Assembly: GCA_934728065.1 (NCBI GenBank)
Contig: CAKVDW010000009.1
Span: 9,479 to 73,478 of the forward strand
Reading direction: 5' to 3'
DNA from: an uncultured Campylobacter sp.
GTDB lineage: Bacteria > Campylobacterota > Campylobacteria > Campylobacterales > Campylobacteraceae
DNA: 64,000 nt
Positions 45,794-55,956 of this stretch are shown here, piece by piece (positions within the stretch are counted from its first letter, which is position 1; every line of letters begins with the position of its first letter). The notes under the pieces were generated by a model, which had not been told where the DNA came from, did not search any database, and worked only from the letters and a program-made list of their open reading frames with translations. The position numbers were made by a program, and so were the translations under genes.

Positions 45794-45905
45794 ATACTAT
45801 TTTAGCAAAAAAAAAAAAATACATTTTACTTTTATGAATAATTAAGATTAAAGATTATAAAATATTAATGTATAAAAATAAAACATAAATGTAAAGGAGG
45901 ACAGA

Positions 45906-46475
45906 ATGAAAAAACTCTGTTTGTTGTTTTTAGCTTGTGCAAGTTTTGCCTTTGCTAAAAATGTATTCAGCGACAAGGTTGTATCGCTTTATTTTAACAA
46001 GGGCGACACGAAAGTTGCAGGAAGATTACTGCCAACTAATGCCTTTGAGGTGCTAAAAACGGAAGGCGACAAGGTTTTACTTAGAATTTCAGGCTATGTA
46101 AATCCAAAAGCACCCTCTGTTCTTTATTTTAACAGCACTCAAAGAATAATGGTAGCGGCTTTTTCTAAAAACACTCCACCAAAGCTTAAAAATGTCGTCA
46201 ATGCTGGCAAATACAACAAAGCCACGATAGAAGTTTGGGCTGATAAGCGTGAATTTGTAACAAGCAACAAAGAAATGTTCGCTCGGGCAAAAACAATTTA
46301 TATGGAAAATTGTGGCATTTGTCATACCGCTCACAAGGAAAGAGAATTTACGGCAAATCAATGGCCAGCCACCTTTAACGGAATGGTAATTAGAACAGGC
46401 ATTGATAAAGAAGACCGTTGGCTCATCATACAATACTTACAAAAAAATGCAAAAGACTTCAAGGGAGGAAAATAA
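45906..46475 (+). CDS. Periplasmic monohaem cytochrome c (Cj0265c-like)
   Basis: A 189-residue exported cytochrome. The signal peptide ends at SFAFA (about residue 17). One haem-binding site CGICH lies near residue 138, with a candidate axial Met further on. The N-terminal 120 residues are a beta-rich domain of unknown role. AAAGGAGG precedes the start, and the TorA-like reductase follows 1 base later, so it is the electron donor for that enzyme. In C. jejuni the pair Cj0265c/Cj0264c allows growth on TMAO and DMSO. Confidence 0.9.
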   Translation: MKKLCLLFLACASFAFAKNVFSDKVVSLYFNKGDTKVAGRLLPTNAFEVLKTEGDKVLLRISGYVNPKAPSVLYFNSTQRIMVAAFSKNTPPKLKNVVNAGKYNKATIEVWADKREFVTSNKEMFARAKTIYMENCGICHTAHKEREFTANQWPATFNGMVIRTGIDKEDRWLIIQYLQKNAKDFKGGK

Positions 46476-46476
46476 A

Positions 46477-48996
46477 ATGTTAGACAGACGAAAATTCTTA
46501 AAAACAGCAGCAGGTTTAAGTGCGGCTTTACCACTTTTGCCAAGCCTAGCTTCAGGCAAAAGCATACCCTCAACAGCTATAAATTCAGGACTTGTTAAAA
46601 ACGGTTCAGTAATCACTGCTGCGCATTGGGGCATTTTAAAACTGACCATTAAAGACGGTAAAGTAACCAAAAGTCAGCCTTGGGAAAAATTTCAAGATAC
46701 AGACAATCCGCTTTGGTATTACACCCAAGATATGATTTACAAATCCCGCGTGCGCCACGCTTATGTGCGAAAATCCTATCTTGCAAACCCAGATAAGCCA
46801 AAACCAGAGCTTCGTGGAAAAGAAGAATTTGTCAAAGTGCCTTACAAACAAGCCATTAAGCTTGTAGCAAAAGAACTTCTTAAAACAAGACTTCAAAAGG
46901 GCAATAATGCTATTTGCGCTGGAAGTTACGGCTGGAAATCCACAGGCAACTTTCACAACGCTCGCGTGCTTTTGCACCGCTTTATGAATGTAACGGGCGG
47001 TTTTGTGGGCGTTACGGGAGATTATTCAACAGGTGCAAGCCAAGTTATTATGCCTTATGTTGTTGGTTCTATCGAGGTTTATGAGCAACAAACTTCGTGG
47101 GACAACATTTTAGAAAATTCAAAATATGTTGTCATTTGGGGTGCAGACCCACTTGCAACCATAAGAATAGCTTGGACAGCAAATGACCAAAGGGCGATGA
47201 GATACTTTGAAAAATTAAGAAAAAGCAAGATAAAAGTCATTTGTATAGACCCTGTTCGCACTCAAACAGCTAAATTCTTAAAGGCTGATTTAGTCCAACC
47301 TCGTCCAAATACAGATGTAGCGATGATGTTAGGAATGGCAAGTCATCTTATTTCTGTAAATAAAGTCAATTACGAGTTTTTGGAAAACTATACCACAGGA
47401 TTTAAGAAATTCAAAGCTTATTTGGATGGAAAAACCGACAAGATTGTAAAAGATGTCAAATGGGCAAGTAAAATTTGTGGTGTTGATGAAAATACTATCA
47501 AAACCTTAGCCGAAACATTCTACGATAATCCTACTATGTTGATGAGTGGCTGGGGTATGCAAAGAGCGCACCACGGCGAGCAACCGCACTGGATGCTTGT
47601 AACCCTTGCAGCAATGCTTGGGCAAATCGGCACAAAGGGCGGTGGCTTTGGGCTTAGCTATCACTACTCAGGTGGGGGTGTGCCTACTTGCAAGGCTGGC
47701 ATTGTTGGCGGTATTTCTGCTGGACCTGTTGGAATTTGGGCAAATGGCAAATTTAAGGGTATGCCAAAACAAAGTGCTGCACTTGGAGGTGCTGAATGGC
47801 TACAAGATGCCTCAAGCTTTTCTTTCCCTCTTGCAAGAATAGCCGATGCGCTTTTACATCCGGGCAAAACCATACAAGCAAATGGCAAAACAATCAAATA
47901 TCCAAATATGGACTTTATTTATTGGAGTGGAGGCAATCCGCTCGTGCATCATCAAGACACCAACACAAATGTTAAGGCGTGGAGAAAGCCTAGAACAGTG
48001 GTTGTCAATGAAATTTATTGGACACCAACAGCTAAAATGGCGGATATTGTTTTACCTGCCACAAGCTCTTATGAGCGAGATGACATAACTATGGCTTCTG
48101 ATTATTCAAACCGCTATATAGTTCCTATGAAACAAGCTGTTGAACCTGTTGATGAGAGTAAAGACGACTACACTATCTTTGCTGATTTATGTAAAGAGTA
48201 TGGAGATAGCGTGTATAAAGCCTTTACTGACGGAGGCAAAAAACCTATAGACTTCATAAAAGATTATTACAACGGAGCTTTAAAGCAAACTCAAGCCTTT
48301 GGAGAAACCTTTGCTACACCTATGCCAAGCTTTGAGGAATTTTGGGCGAAAAATGAGCCTTTTGAATTTGAAGTTCCAGCCGAAAATTTAGAATGGGTTC
48401 GTTTTGCTGAATTTATTGAAGACCCGATTTTAAACGCCTTGGGAACTGATTCTGGCTTGATTGAAATTTACTCAAATGCCATTGCAAAATACAAATACAA
48501 CGACTGCAAGCCTCACCCAACTTGGTTTGAACCAGCTGAATGGCTAGGCAATGCCACAGCAGCAGCACCTTTTCATTTGCTGACAAATCACCCAGAAAAC
48601 CGCTTGCACTCTCAAATGTGCCACACTTCTTTGCGAGAAAAATACACCGTGCAAGGTAGAGAACCCATACTCATCAACACCAAAGACGCCAAAAAACTAG
48701 GCGTCAAAAACGGCGATGTCGTGCGCGTGTTTAACAAGCGCGGACAAGTGCTAGCAGGTGCCGTGGTGAGCGATGACATAATGCAAGGCGTTGTGAGACT
48801 TTGCGAGGGCGGCTGGTATGACCCTGATGAAAAAGGACTTTGCAAATACGGCAACGCAAATGTGCTGACTATGGATATACCAACTTCTAAGCTAGCAAAT
48901 GGCAACTGCGCTCACACAGGGCTTGTGAATATCGAAAAATTCAAAGGCGCATTGCCAGAAGTAACCGCATTTAGCGCACCAAAAGGGGCGGTTTGA
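46477..48996 (+). CDS. TorA/DMSO-type molybdoenzyme (Cj0264c-like)
   Basis: An 839-residue periplasmic reductase of the DMSO reductase family that binds molybdo-bisMGD. The twin-arginine signal DRRKFLK starts at residue 3, with the hydrophobic core to about 25. There is no N-terminal Fe-S cysteine cluster, as in TorA/DorA, and CAGSYGWKSTGNFHN carries the likely Mo ligand Ser. The ATG at 46477 has GGGAGG upstream; the frame starting at 46402 overlaps the cytochrome gene and is rejected. Predicted substrates are TMAO, DMSO or biotin sulfoxide. Confidence 0.92.
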   Translation: MLDRRKFLKTAAGLSAALPLLPSLASGKSIPSTAINSGLVKNGSVITAAHWGILKLTIKDGKVTKSQPWEKFQDTDNPLWYYTQDMIYKSRVRHAYVRKSYLANPDKPKPELRGKEEFVKVPYKQAIKLVAKELLKTRLQKGNNAICAGSYGWKSTGNFHNARVLLHRFMNVTGGFVGVTGDYSTGASQVIMPYVVGSIEVYEQQTSWDNILENSKYVVIWGADPLATIRIAWTANDQRAMRYFEKLRKSKIKVICIDPVRTQTAKFLKADLVQPRPNTDVAMMLGMASHLISVNKVNYEFLENYTTGFKKFKAYLDGKTDKIVKDVKWASKICGVDENTIKTLAETFYDNPTMLMSGWGMQRAHHGEQPHWMLVTLAAMLGQIGTKGGGFGLSYHYSGGGVPTCKAGIVGGISAGPVGIWANGKFKGMPKQSAALGGAEWLQDASSFSFPLARIADALLHPGKTIQANGKTIKYPNMDFIYWSGGNPLVHHQDTNTNVKAWRKPRTVVVNEIYWTPTAKMADIVLPATSSYERDDITMASDYSNRYIVPMKQAVEPVDESKDDYTIFADLCKEYGDSVYKAFTDGGKKPIDFIKDYYNGALKQTQAFGETFATPMPSFEEFWAKNEPFEFEVPAENLEWVRFAEFIEDPILNALGTDSGLIEIYSNAIAKYKYNDCKPHPTWFEPAEWLGNATAAAPFHLLTNHPENRLHSQMCHTSLREKYTVQGREPILINTKDAKKLGVKNGDVVRVFNKRGQVLAGAVVSDDIMQGVVRLCEGGWYDPDEKGLCKYGNANVLTMDIPTSKLANGNCAHTGLVNIEKFKGALPEVTAFSAPKGAV

Positions 48997-49278
48997 TTTA
49001 TTGTTAAATTCGCCTTTGTGTATGCAATGCGCGTGATTGGCGAAATTTCCAAAGGCACGCACCACAAGTGCGCTAAGCTTTGAAAATTTCGCCAAAACAA
49101 GCGCAGCCAAACGGCAAACTGCTAGAATTTTGACTTTTGAGAGTTAAAACAAAAGCCAAATTTAGGCGTGAAATTTACGCCATTATGAAGTTAGTTTTGC
49201 GCTTTTTATAGCGCATAAATTTAAAGCAAGGTAGCGCACAAAGCTACCTTACTCTCAATACACAAGAAAGGAAAAAAG

Positions 49279-51555
49279 ATGAGTGTTGATAGACGAAAAT
49301 TCTTAAAAGGCATAGGCTTGTCTTCATTAGCCCTTAGCTGTCCTGCGACTTTGGGCGCACTTTCTACTGAAAAGCTAAAAGGCTCACACGCCTTTGTGCC
49401 AAGTATCTGCGAAATGTGCAGCACAAGGTGCGCTATACAAGCAAGGGTTGATGATAACGGCAAGGTTTTCATCACGGGCAATCCCTACTCCAAAGGCACA
49501 GGCGCAGCCGTTTGCGCTCGCGGGGGCGCTGGGGTAAATCAGCTCAAAGACCCAAACAGACTTGTCCGCCCCATAATGCGAGTAGGCGAAAAGGGCGAAA
49601 ACAAATGGAAAGAAATCTCGTGGAGCGAAGCGTATGAGTATATCGCCACAAAACTAAACGACATAAAAGCCAAGCACGGCGCGCAAAGTGTAGCCTTTGC
49701 TTCAAAAAGCGGCTTTGAATCAGGCTTTTTAAATCAATTTGCCTACGCTTATGGCAGCCCAAATATCTTTGACCACGGCAGCACCTGTCCATCAGGTTAC
49801 GCCACAGCCTTAAAAAGCGTATTTGGAGCAGGAAATTTAGCAAGAGATTTTGCTAATGCTAAATTTATGCTTAATTTTGGGCATAATGTCTTTGAAGGCA
49901 TAGTCATAAGCTACGCTCGTGGCATAGCCACCGCCTTGCAAAAAGGCTGTAAAGTTGTGTCCTTAGACCCAAGATTTTCCGTGCTTTCATCAAAGGCAAG
50001 CCAGTGGATACCCATAAAGCCCGGTGGCGACACAGCCTTTATGCTCGCTTTCGTGCATACGCTCATTTATGAAGAGCTTTACAACAAAAAATTTGTCGAA
50101 AAATACACTATAGGCTTTGACAAACTCAAAGAAAGCGTGCGCGAATTCACGCCTGAGGCTATGTCAGCGCATTGTGATGTGCCAGCAAAAACCATCGTCT
50201 CTCTTGCAAGAGAGTGCGCTAAGGCTGCTCCTGCGGCGATTATCGACTTTGGACACCGCTCCACTTACACGCCAGAAGAAATAGAATTTCGCCGTGCCAT
50301 AGCCATAGCAAACGCACTCATAGGCAACATTGAAGCAAAGGGCGGGCTGTTTTTCCCAAAAGGTGCAAGCCTTTACAACAAACTTGCAGGCGAAAAGGTT
50401 GCCCCTGAAATCAAAGGCAGTGCCTTGCCAAAGATAGACGCCCCAAAAGCACCACGCATTGATGGGGTAGATATAAAGGGCGGAGAATTCAGCAAAATCG
50501 CTAAAACTCGCGGAATTTATGGCAAATTCCTTGACTCTGCGCTTGATGGCAAGCCTTACAAGCTACACGGAATTGTGATGACGCGTTCAAATCCCGTGAT
50601 GACTATCAACGACTCAAACAAGGTTGCTGAGGCTTTAAAGGCGCTTGATTTGGTTGTTTGCATTGATGTGTATTTATCAGACACCGCTCAATATGCTGAC
50701 ATAGTGCTGCCTGAAAGCACTTATTTGGAGCGAGATGAGCAATTTGTCGGCAAAAACAGCAAAAATCCGGGCTATCAAGTGCGTCAAAAAGCCGTTGAAA
50801 CCATAGGCGACACAAAGCCTGTGTATCAAATAATGAAAGAGTTAGCGGATAAAATGGGCTTTGGTGAAGCCTTTCCTTACAAGGATATGACAGATTATCG
50901 CTTTAAACAAGCCGCAAACGAGCCAGAGGCTATGGCTGAAATTTTGGATAAGGGGCTTGTAAGCTACGGAATTCCACTTTTAGCAAGAGACAAGGCAAGC
51001 GTGGAGCAGTTTTTAGCCAAATATCCAAATTCAAAGGAATTCATCGATGAGGACTTTGAGCTAGCCAAAGTGCTTGAATGCAAAACCACAAGCGGTAAAA
51101 TCGAGCTTTTTGACGAGGAGCTTGAAGCAGCTTGTGGGCGCGGAGGGTTGCATTATAATGACCCTAAAATGAAACGAAATGATGAATTTTATTTCATTCA
51201 AGGCAAGGTTGCCGTGCATACAAACGGACACACCGCAAATGTGCCTTGGCTTAACGAACTGATGAGCGATAACGCCGTTTGGATAAATGATAAAATCGCC
51301 AGAAGTTTAAATTTAAAGAAAAACGACCGCGTTAAAATCACCAGCAAAGTGGGCGAGCAAATCGCTACGGTGCTGCCGACAAAGGGCATAAGAGAGGATA
51401 CTCTTTTTGGGTATTTTGGCTTTGGGCACACAAGCGCGACTCAAAAGCTCTCTTTCAACAAAGGTGTCAATGCAAGCGCGCTTTTACCACACTCTATCTC
51501 GCCTGTATCTGGCACTGATGTGCATACCATAGGCGTTAAGATAACAAAAATTTAG
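49279..51555 (+). CDS. phsA: Thiosulfate/polysulfide reductase catalytic subunit
   Basis: A 758-residue periplasmic molybdopterin enzyme close in length to Wolinella PsrA and Salmonella PhsA. Twin-arginine signal VDRRKFLKG at residue 3. An N-terminal [4Fe-4S] site is formed by CEMCSTRC (about 48-55) and the Cys of GAAVCARGGAG. The motif FDHGSTCPSGYATALKSVFG near 170 includes the likely Mo-ligating Cys. AAAGGAAAAAAG precedes the start. With phsB and phsC it forms a complete reductase that returns sulfide, using menaquinol as donor. Whether thiosulfate, polysulfide or tetrathionate is the substrate cannot be decided here. Confidence 0.9.
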   Translation: MSVDRRKFLKGIGLSSLALSCPATLGALSTEKLKGSHAFVPSICEMCSTRCAIQARVDDNGKVFITGNPYSKGTGAAVCARGGAGVNQLKDPNRLVRPIMRVGEKGENKWKEISWSEAYEYIATKLNDIKAKHGAQSVAFASKSGFESGFLNQFAYAYGSPNIFDHGSTCPSGYATALKSVFGAGNLARDFANAKFMLNFGHNVFEGIVISYARGIATALQKGCKVVSLDPRFSVLSSKASQWIPIKPGGDTAFMLAFVHTLIYEELYNKKFVEKYTIGFDKLKESVREFTPEAMSAHCDVPAKTIVSLARECAKAAPAAIIDFGHRSTYTPEEIEFRRAIAIANALIGNIEAKGGLFFPKGASLYNKLAGEKVAPEIKGSALPKIDAPKAPRIDGVDIKGGEFSKIAKTRGIYGKFLDSALDGKPYKLHGIVMTRSNPVMTINDSNKVAEALKALDLVVCIDVYLSDTAQYADIVLPESTYLERDEQFVGKNSKNPGYQVRQKAVETIGDTKPVYQIMKELADKMGFGEAFPYKDMTDYRFKQAANEPEAMAEILDKGLVSYGIPLLARDKASVEQFLAKYPNSKEFIDEDFELAKVLECKTTSGKIELFDEELEAACGRGGLHYNDPKMKRNDEFYFIQGKVAVHTNGHTANVPWLNELMSDNAVWINDKIARSLNLKKNDRVKITSKVGEQIATVLPTKGIREDTLFGYFGFGHTSATQKLSFNKGVNASALLPHSISPVSGTDVHTIGVKITKI

Positions 51556-51564
51556 GAGGATACT

Positions 51565-52137
51565 ATGCCAAAATATGCAATGATTTACGATGCGCAAAAG
51601 TGCATAGGCTGTCAAAGCTGCACCATAGCCTGTAAAAGCGAAAACAATGTCCCTGAGGGCTTTTTTCGCTTGCAAGTGAAAATCAAAGGTCCCTTCGGCA
51701 CTTCGCCAAATTTGCACTTTAAATTTGAGCGACACTCTTGCGAAATGTGCGAAAACACGCCTTGCGTGAGTGTGTGTCCGACAAAGGCTTCTTTTGTCGA
51801 TGAAAACGGCATTGTGGATATAGACCAAGATAAATGCGTGGGCTGTTTATACTGCGTAGCTGCTTGTCCTTACAAGGCTCGCTATGTAAATCCCATCACC
51901 AAAACGCCTGATAAGTGCAATTTCTGCAAGCACACGCATTTGAAAATCTCAGGCGAACCAGCTTGCGTGAGCGTGTGTCCTACCGATGCGCTTGTATTTG
52001 GGGATTTAAACGCTCCAAATGATAGCATTCATCAAATTTTAGCGCAAAAACCGCATTTTACGCGCAAGGCACATTTAGGAACAAAACCAAAACTTTTTGT
52101 TTTACCAGAAAACAAAGGAGGAATCAGCTATGAATGA
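51565..52137 (+). CDS. phsB: Reductase Fe-S subunit, four-cluster ferredoxin
   Basis: A 190-residue electron-transfer subunit with sixteen cysteines in four [4Fe-4S] sites. The motifs include [37 protein letters not shown] and [22 protein letters not shown]. It carries electrons from the membrane subunit to PhsA. There is no Tat signal, because this subunit is exported together with PhsA. GGAGG precedes the ATG, and its 3' end overlaps phsC by 8 bases. Confidence 0.93.
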   Translation: MPKYAMIYDAQKCIGCQSCTIACKSENNVPEGFFRLQVKIKGPFGTSPNLHFKFERHSCEMCENTPCVSVCPTKASFVDENGIVDIDQDKCVGCLYCVAACPYKARYVNPITKTPDKCNFCKHTHLKISGEPACVSVCPTDALVFGDLNAPNDSIHQILAQKPHFTRKAHLGTKPKLFVLPENKGGISYE

Positions 52138-53086
52138 GATTTGGGGAAGTTACGAGCTAGGGCTTGTTTGGGGTTGGGCGATTGCCCTTTATCTTTTTTT
52201 AGCAGGACTTTCATCAGGAGCGATGATGTGCGCTTTAAGCGTTGAATGGCTTAATCCAAACAAAAAAAAGCCTTGGGACGCCTTTGTAGAAGCGGGCGTG
52301 CTTATCGCGCCTGTGGCTATTGTCGTGGGTTTGCTGATACTTGTTTTTGATTTGACAAAGCCTTTGAGCTTTTATCAGCTTTTTATCCACTACAACGCGA
52401 GTTCTGTAATGTCGCTTGGGGTGATTTTGCTGCTTTTATACACGCCTTTGTGCGCTCTTTATGCGATTTTGCGTTTTAGAAGCACGCTTGAAAATGGCTT
52501 TTTGGGTGCGCTCATTAAAAAATGCGCTGGAATTTTGGACTTTTTAGAAAGCAAATCCTTGTGGCTTGGAAGATTTATCTTTGTGCTTGCCGCTGGTGTG
52601 GGCGTTTATACGGGCTTTTTGCTCTCAGCCATTCAAACCTATCCGCTTTTTAACAGCCCTATTTTGCCGATACTCTTTTTGGCAAGTGGGATTTCAAGCG
52701 GGATTGCTGCTTGTATTTTCTTTGGAATTTTGTGCTTTTCAAAGGACATTTCAAAGGACAACACCAAAACCTTGCTGATGGCTGATTTGCGTGTCATACC
52801 CATAGAATTACTTTTGCTTTGTGCCTTGTTTTTGGGGCTTTATTTTCAAGGCGGCGATAAAGCTATCATCGCAGTAGCTAGCCTAAGCAGTGGTTCGTGG
52901 GCTTTTGTCTTTTGGCTTGGTGTCATCGGGCTTGGTATCGCTACGCCTACACTTATCGCTTTAACAGCACTTAAAAACCACGCTTACAAGGTGAATTTCA
53001 TCTTACTCAACTCACTTGCCGTGATGATAGGCGTGTTTGCCCTGCGTATGTTTATCCTTTATGCTGGACAAGTTTTTGCCGCTTGA
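52130..53086 (+). CDS. phsC: NrfD-family membrane anchor subunit
   Basis: A 318-residue integral membrane protein with eight or nine helices, NrfD/PsrC family, which oxidises menaquinol and anchors the reductase. It begins [21 protein letters not shown]. The conserved acidic and His residues facing the quinone site cannot be assigned with certainty. The ATG at 52130 has AAAGGAGG upstream; the longer frame is rejected. Last gene of phsABC. Confidence 0.92.
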   Translation: MNEIWGSYELGLVWGWAIALYLFLAGLSSGAMMCALSVEWLNPNKKKPWDAFVEAGVLIAPVAIVVGLLILVFDLTKPLSFYQLFIHYNASSVMSLGVILLLLYTPLCALYAILRFRSTLENGFLGALIKKCAGILDFLESKSLWLGRFIFVLAAGVGVYTGFLLSAIQTYPLFNSPILPILFLASGISSGIAACIFFGILCFSKDISKDNTKTLLMADLRVIPIELLLLCALFLGLYFQGGDKAIIAVASLSSGSWAFVFWLGVIGLGIATPTLIALTALKNHAYKVNFILLNSLAVMIGVFALRMFILYAGQVFAA

Positions 53087-53147
53087 TTTGCGCACAGTCC
53101 TTAAACAAGGCAAAAACTCATCTTTGCAAACTCCATTAACAAGGCGG

Positions 53148-53183
53148 TGTCATTGCAAATTTCGCCCCTCATTTGCAATGACA
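53148..53183. repeat. 13-bp perfect inverted repeat (GTCATTGC type)
   Basis: TGTCATTGCAAAT, a 10-base loop (TTCGCCCCTC), then ATTTGCAATGACA. Placed 60 bases after phsC with no U-run behind it. The GTCATTGC end resembles intergenic repeats known from many genomes and the degenerate pieces near 15383 and 570 in this window. It may double as a terminator. Confidence 0.7.
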
Positions 53184-53280
53184 AAGATTATCATAAAGCC
53201 TTTTTAAATTTCTGCCAAAAACGCTTAAAAATGTGAAATTTATGCTATAATAAAGCCCTAGTTTCAAAAAAGGACAAACA

Positions 53281-54570
53281 ATGAAAAAAATCATCATCGC
53301 AGCACTTGCAGTGGGACTTATTTTGGTAGCATATTTAGCTCAAGTCTTTTATATGGGAGCTTTGAACCAAAAAATTTATGAGTTTATGACTGTGGAAAAT
53401 AAATATTACGGCATTAAAAACAAAACATTTGAAAAAGGATTTTTCAACTCTAAAGCGAATTTTGAGGTAGTTTTTAATTTTGAAGAATTTGGCTATCCCC
53501 TTAATAGCTTTGTCGTTTTAGGACAAATGCTTCCTCCTATAAAAGCTACCGTAACACTTAAAAACAACATTTTTGCAAGCGATAATATCAACATAGACAT
53601 TGAAAATCCTTTTCATAAAATTTACAGCGACTTAAATATAAAAGATGATAATGTAATATTTGACAAGGTTTTTTTAAATATAAAAGCAAACGCTTCTTTG
53701 TTTAATAAAATAAATGTAAAGTATAAAATAAACGACATAACCCTTAAACCAAATTTAACTCTCAGCGGTCTTAATTTCCAAACCGAGCTTGATAAAGAGG
53801 GCAAGATACACTCTTTAAGCATTGATTTGGGTGAATTTGGCTTTTCTGAAGTATCAAGCCTTGATTTAACGGAAAAATTTTTTTTAAAAAACTTACATTA
53901 TGAAGAAACTATTGATAAGGGTGTGAATTTTAGTGATTTCTTAGAAGGTTATAGAAGCGGCAAAGCTAAGTTCAACCTTGAAAATTTGGAAGCTTTAAAT
54001 ATATCTTTTGATGATATAAAAATAGATGGTCGAAATGATGTAAATAATGACAAAGTGAGCGGTATAATAAATCTTAACATAAAAAACATAAACTCGCCTT
54101 TAAGCGAGGTTAAACTTGATGATATAAAAGCTCAAATCACAAGCAATTTGTCTGTAAATTTCTTAAAGCATTTAAGCGAAGAAGGATATTATACCCCAAC
54201 AAGTGATGAAAAAATATTCTTTGACTTCTTAGCTACTGAACCTATCATTGAACTTACGAATTTAAGCTTTAACTCAAATGGCAAAAAAGTAGTGATGAAA
54301 GGAACTTTTAAAGGCTTTCAAGAACAAAGTAGCACAAATTTAAGTATTCAAAGCGAGGCTTTAATGGGTGAAATTTTCCCTATACTTAACTTTTTCAATA
54401 TAGATGAATACTTTATCGAAAAAGACGGAGGCTTTGCTTTGGATTTACTTCTTACCACTTTGGGCAATGACTCGAAAATAATCTTAAACGGACAAGAGCT
54501 TAATTTAATTCAAAACGACGTCCAAAATTTTGATGCCCCAAGCGATGAAAATACAACCTTAGTGCCATAA
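53281..54570 (+). CDS. DUF945-like exported protein
   Basis: A 429-residue protein with an uncleaved N-terminal signal anchor (about residues 3-25) and a long beta-rich periplasmic body that reads like the YdgA/DUF945 family. Function is unknown. AAAAGGACAAACA lies before the ATG. Its last base is shared with the ATG of rarA (TAATG), so the two are coupled although their roles look unrelated. More A/T-rich in codon use than rarA. Confidence 0.6.
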   Translation: MKKIIIAALAVGLILVAYLAQVFYMGALNQKIYEFMTVENKYYGIKNKTFEKGFFNSKANFEVVFNFEEFGYPLNSFVVLGQMLPPIKATVTLKNNIFASDNINIDIENPFHKIYSDLNIKDDNVIFDKVFLNIKANASLFNKINVKYKINDITLKPNLTLSGLNFQTELDKEGKIHSLSIDLGEFGFSEVSSLDLTEKFFLKNLHYEETIDKGVNFSDFLEGYRSGKAKFNLENLEALNISFDDIKIDGRNDVNNDKVSGIINLNIKNINSPLSEVKLDDIKAQITSNLSVNFLKHLSEEGYYTPTSDEKIFFDFLATEPIIELTNLSFNSNGKKVVMKGTFKGFQEQSSTNLSIQSEALMGEIFPILNFFNIDEYFIEKDGGFALDLLLTTLGNDSKIILNGQELNLIQNDVQNFDAPSDENTTLVP

Positions 54571-55775
54571 TGCTCTCACTTGCCCTAAAATTTCGCCCCA
54601 AAACGCTGAAAGAAATTTTAGGGCAAAACGAGCTTGTTAGGCTTTTTGAAACCTTTATCGCTAAACAAAAACTCCCGCACAGCATATTTTTCGGTCCAGC
54701 AGGTTGTGGCAAAACGAGCTTTGCAAGGGCTGTGGCAAATGATTTTGGGCTTGATTTTTATGAGTTTGACGGGGCAAATTTCAAGCTTGATGATTTGCGA
54801 AAAATCATCGCAAAGTATGATGAGAGCTTGTATAAGCCGCTTATTTTCATCGATGAAATTCACCGCCTTTCAAAAACTCAGCAAGAAATGCTGCTTTTAC
54901 CACTTGAAAACGCTAAGTGCATTTTAATCGGCGCAAGCACGGAAAATCCTTTCTTTGTGCTAAGTTCAGGCATAAGAAGCCGCGTGATGCTTTTTGAATT
55001 TAAGGCTTTGAGCGAAAGCGATTTAAAGCCCTTGATAGAGCGCGTAAAAAGCGAGCTTGGCGTGGTTTGCGATGAAAAAGCGTGTGCATATATCCTTAAA
55101 ATGTGTGGCGGAGACGCGCGTGCGGTGCTGAATTTAATCGAATTCGCCCTGCTTGTCGATGAAAAAACGCTTTGCTTGCAAACGCTTAAAACGCTCAAAG
55201 CAAACGCCCTAAATGACGGCGCTAGCTCAAAGGACACGCATTACCGCCTTGCCAGCTCGCTCATCAAAAGCCTGCGAGGTAGTGATATAGACGCGGCGCT
55301 TTATTACTTGGCGCGGCTTATTGAGGGCGGAGAGAGTGCGGATTTCATCGCCCGAAGGCTTGTCATCTTTGCGAGCGAGGACATAGGAAATGCCGATACA
55401 AACGCCCTAAATTTAGCCATCAACACACTCATAGCGGTGAAAAACATAGGCTACCCCGAAGCGCGAATCCCCCTAGCACAATGCGTAGTCTATTTGGCAA
55501 GTGCTGTGAAGTCAAATTCAAGCTATGAGGCTATCAACAAGGCGTTAAATTTCGTGCAAAACAACCCACCACTGCCCATTTTGCCACACCTTGACAACAA
55601 CAACCCAGCCGTTAAAAACTACCTTTACCCGCACGATTTTGGCGGCTATGTCAAGCAACAATACCTTGCAAAGCCCCTAAAATTCTATGAAAGCAAGGGC
55701 TTGGGAGCTGAAAAAAAGCTCCACGAGTGGCTGCAAATGATGAAATTTAAAGATGATGATTTAAACAAGACTTAA
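54570..55775 (+). CDS. rarA: Replication-associated recombination protein RarA
   Basis: A 401-residue AAA+ ATPase of the RarA/MgsA family, related to clamp-loader subunits, acting at stalled replication forks. It opens with LALKFRPKTLKEILGQNELV. Walker A is GPAGCGKTS (about residue 43), Walker B FIDEIHRL near 92, and sensor 1 IGASTENPFF near 115. The C-terminal oligomerisation domain includes EDIGNAD and YPHDFGGYVKQQYL. Slightly shorter than E. coli RarA but complete. Confidence 0.93.
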   Translation: MLSLALKFRPKTLKEILGQNELVRLFETFIAKQKLPHSIFFGPAGCGKTSFARAVANDFGLDFYEFDGANFKLDDLRKIIAKYDESLYKPLIFIDEIHRLSKTQQEMLLLPLENAKCILIGASTENPFFVLSSGIRSRVMLFEFKALSESDLKPLIERVKSELGVVCDEKACAYILKMCGGDARAVLNLIEFALLVDEKTLCLQTLKTLKANALNDGASSKDTHYRLASSLIKSLRGSDIDAALYYLARLIEGGESADFIARRLVIFASEDIGNADTNALNLAINTLIAVKNIGYPEARIPLAQCVVYLASAVKSNSSYEAINKALNFVQNNPPLPILPHLDNNNPAVKNYLYPHDFGGYVKQQYLAKPLKFYESKGLGAEKKLHEWLQMMKFKDDDLNKT

Positions 55776-55783
55776 AACTTAAA

Positions 55784-55858
55784 ATGCTAAATTCTACAAA
55801 TTTTCATTCAAATTATACTTATGCAAATGCGTTAATTTTTCCGCAAGCTCAAATTTAA
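55784..55858 (+). pseudogene. N-terminal remnant of a Cj0814-like gene
   Basis: A 24-codon frame beginning MLNSTNFHSNYTYAN that closely matches, at DNA and protein level, the first 15 codons of the complete paralogue at 57240-55957 (MLNSINSHSNYAYTN) in inverted orientation. Similarity then stops and a stop codon follows. It lies 8 bases after rarA. Best read as the stump left when a paralogue was lost or rearranged. Confidence 0.7.
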
Positions 55859-55956
55859 AGGCTGGCTGTATCCGCTAAAAATCAACATAATTTGAACCAA
55901 AAAGCAAAGAGTTAAAAAGCAAAGGCAAAATGATACAAAAGCGTTTTAGAAAATTT

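Noticed and set aside
49544..49843. Arg/Leu-rich minus-strand frame inside phsA
   Set aside because: Antisense shadow of a clearly coding region, with biased composition and no start signals.
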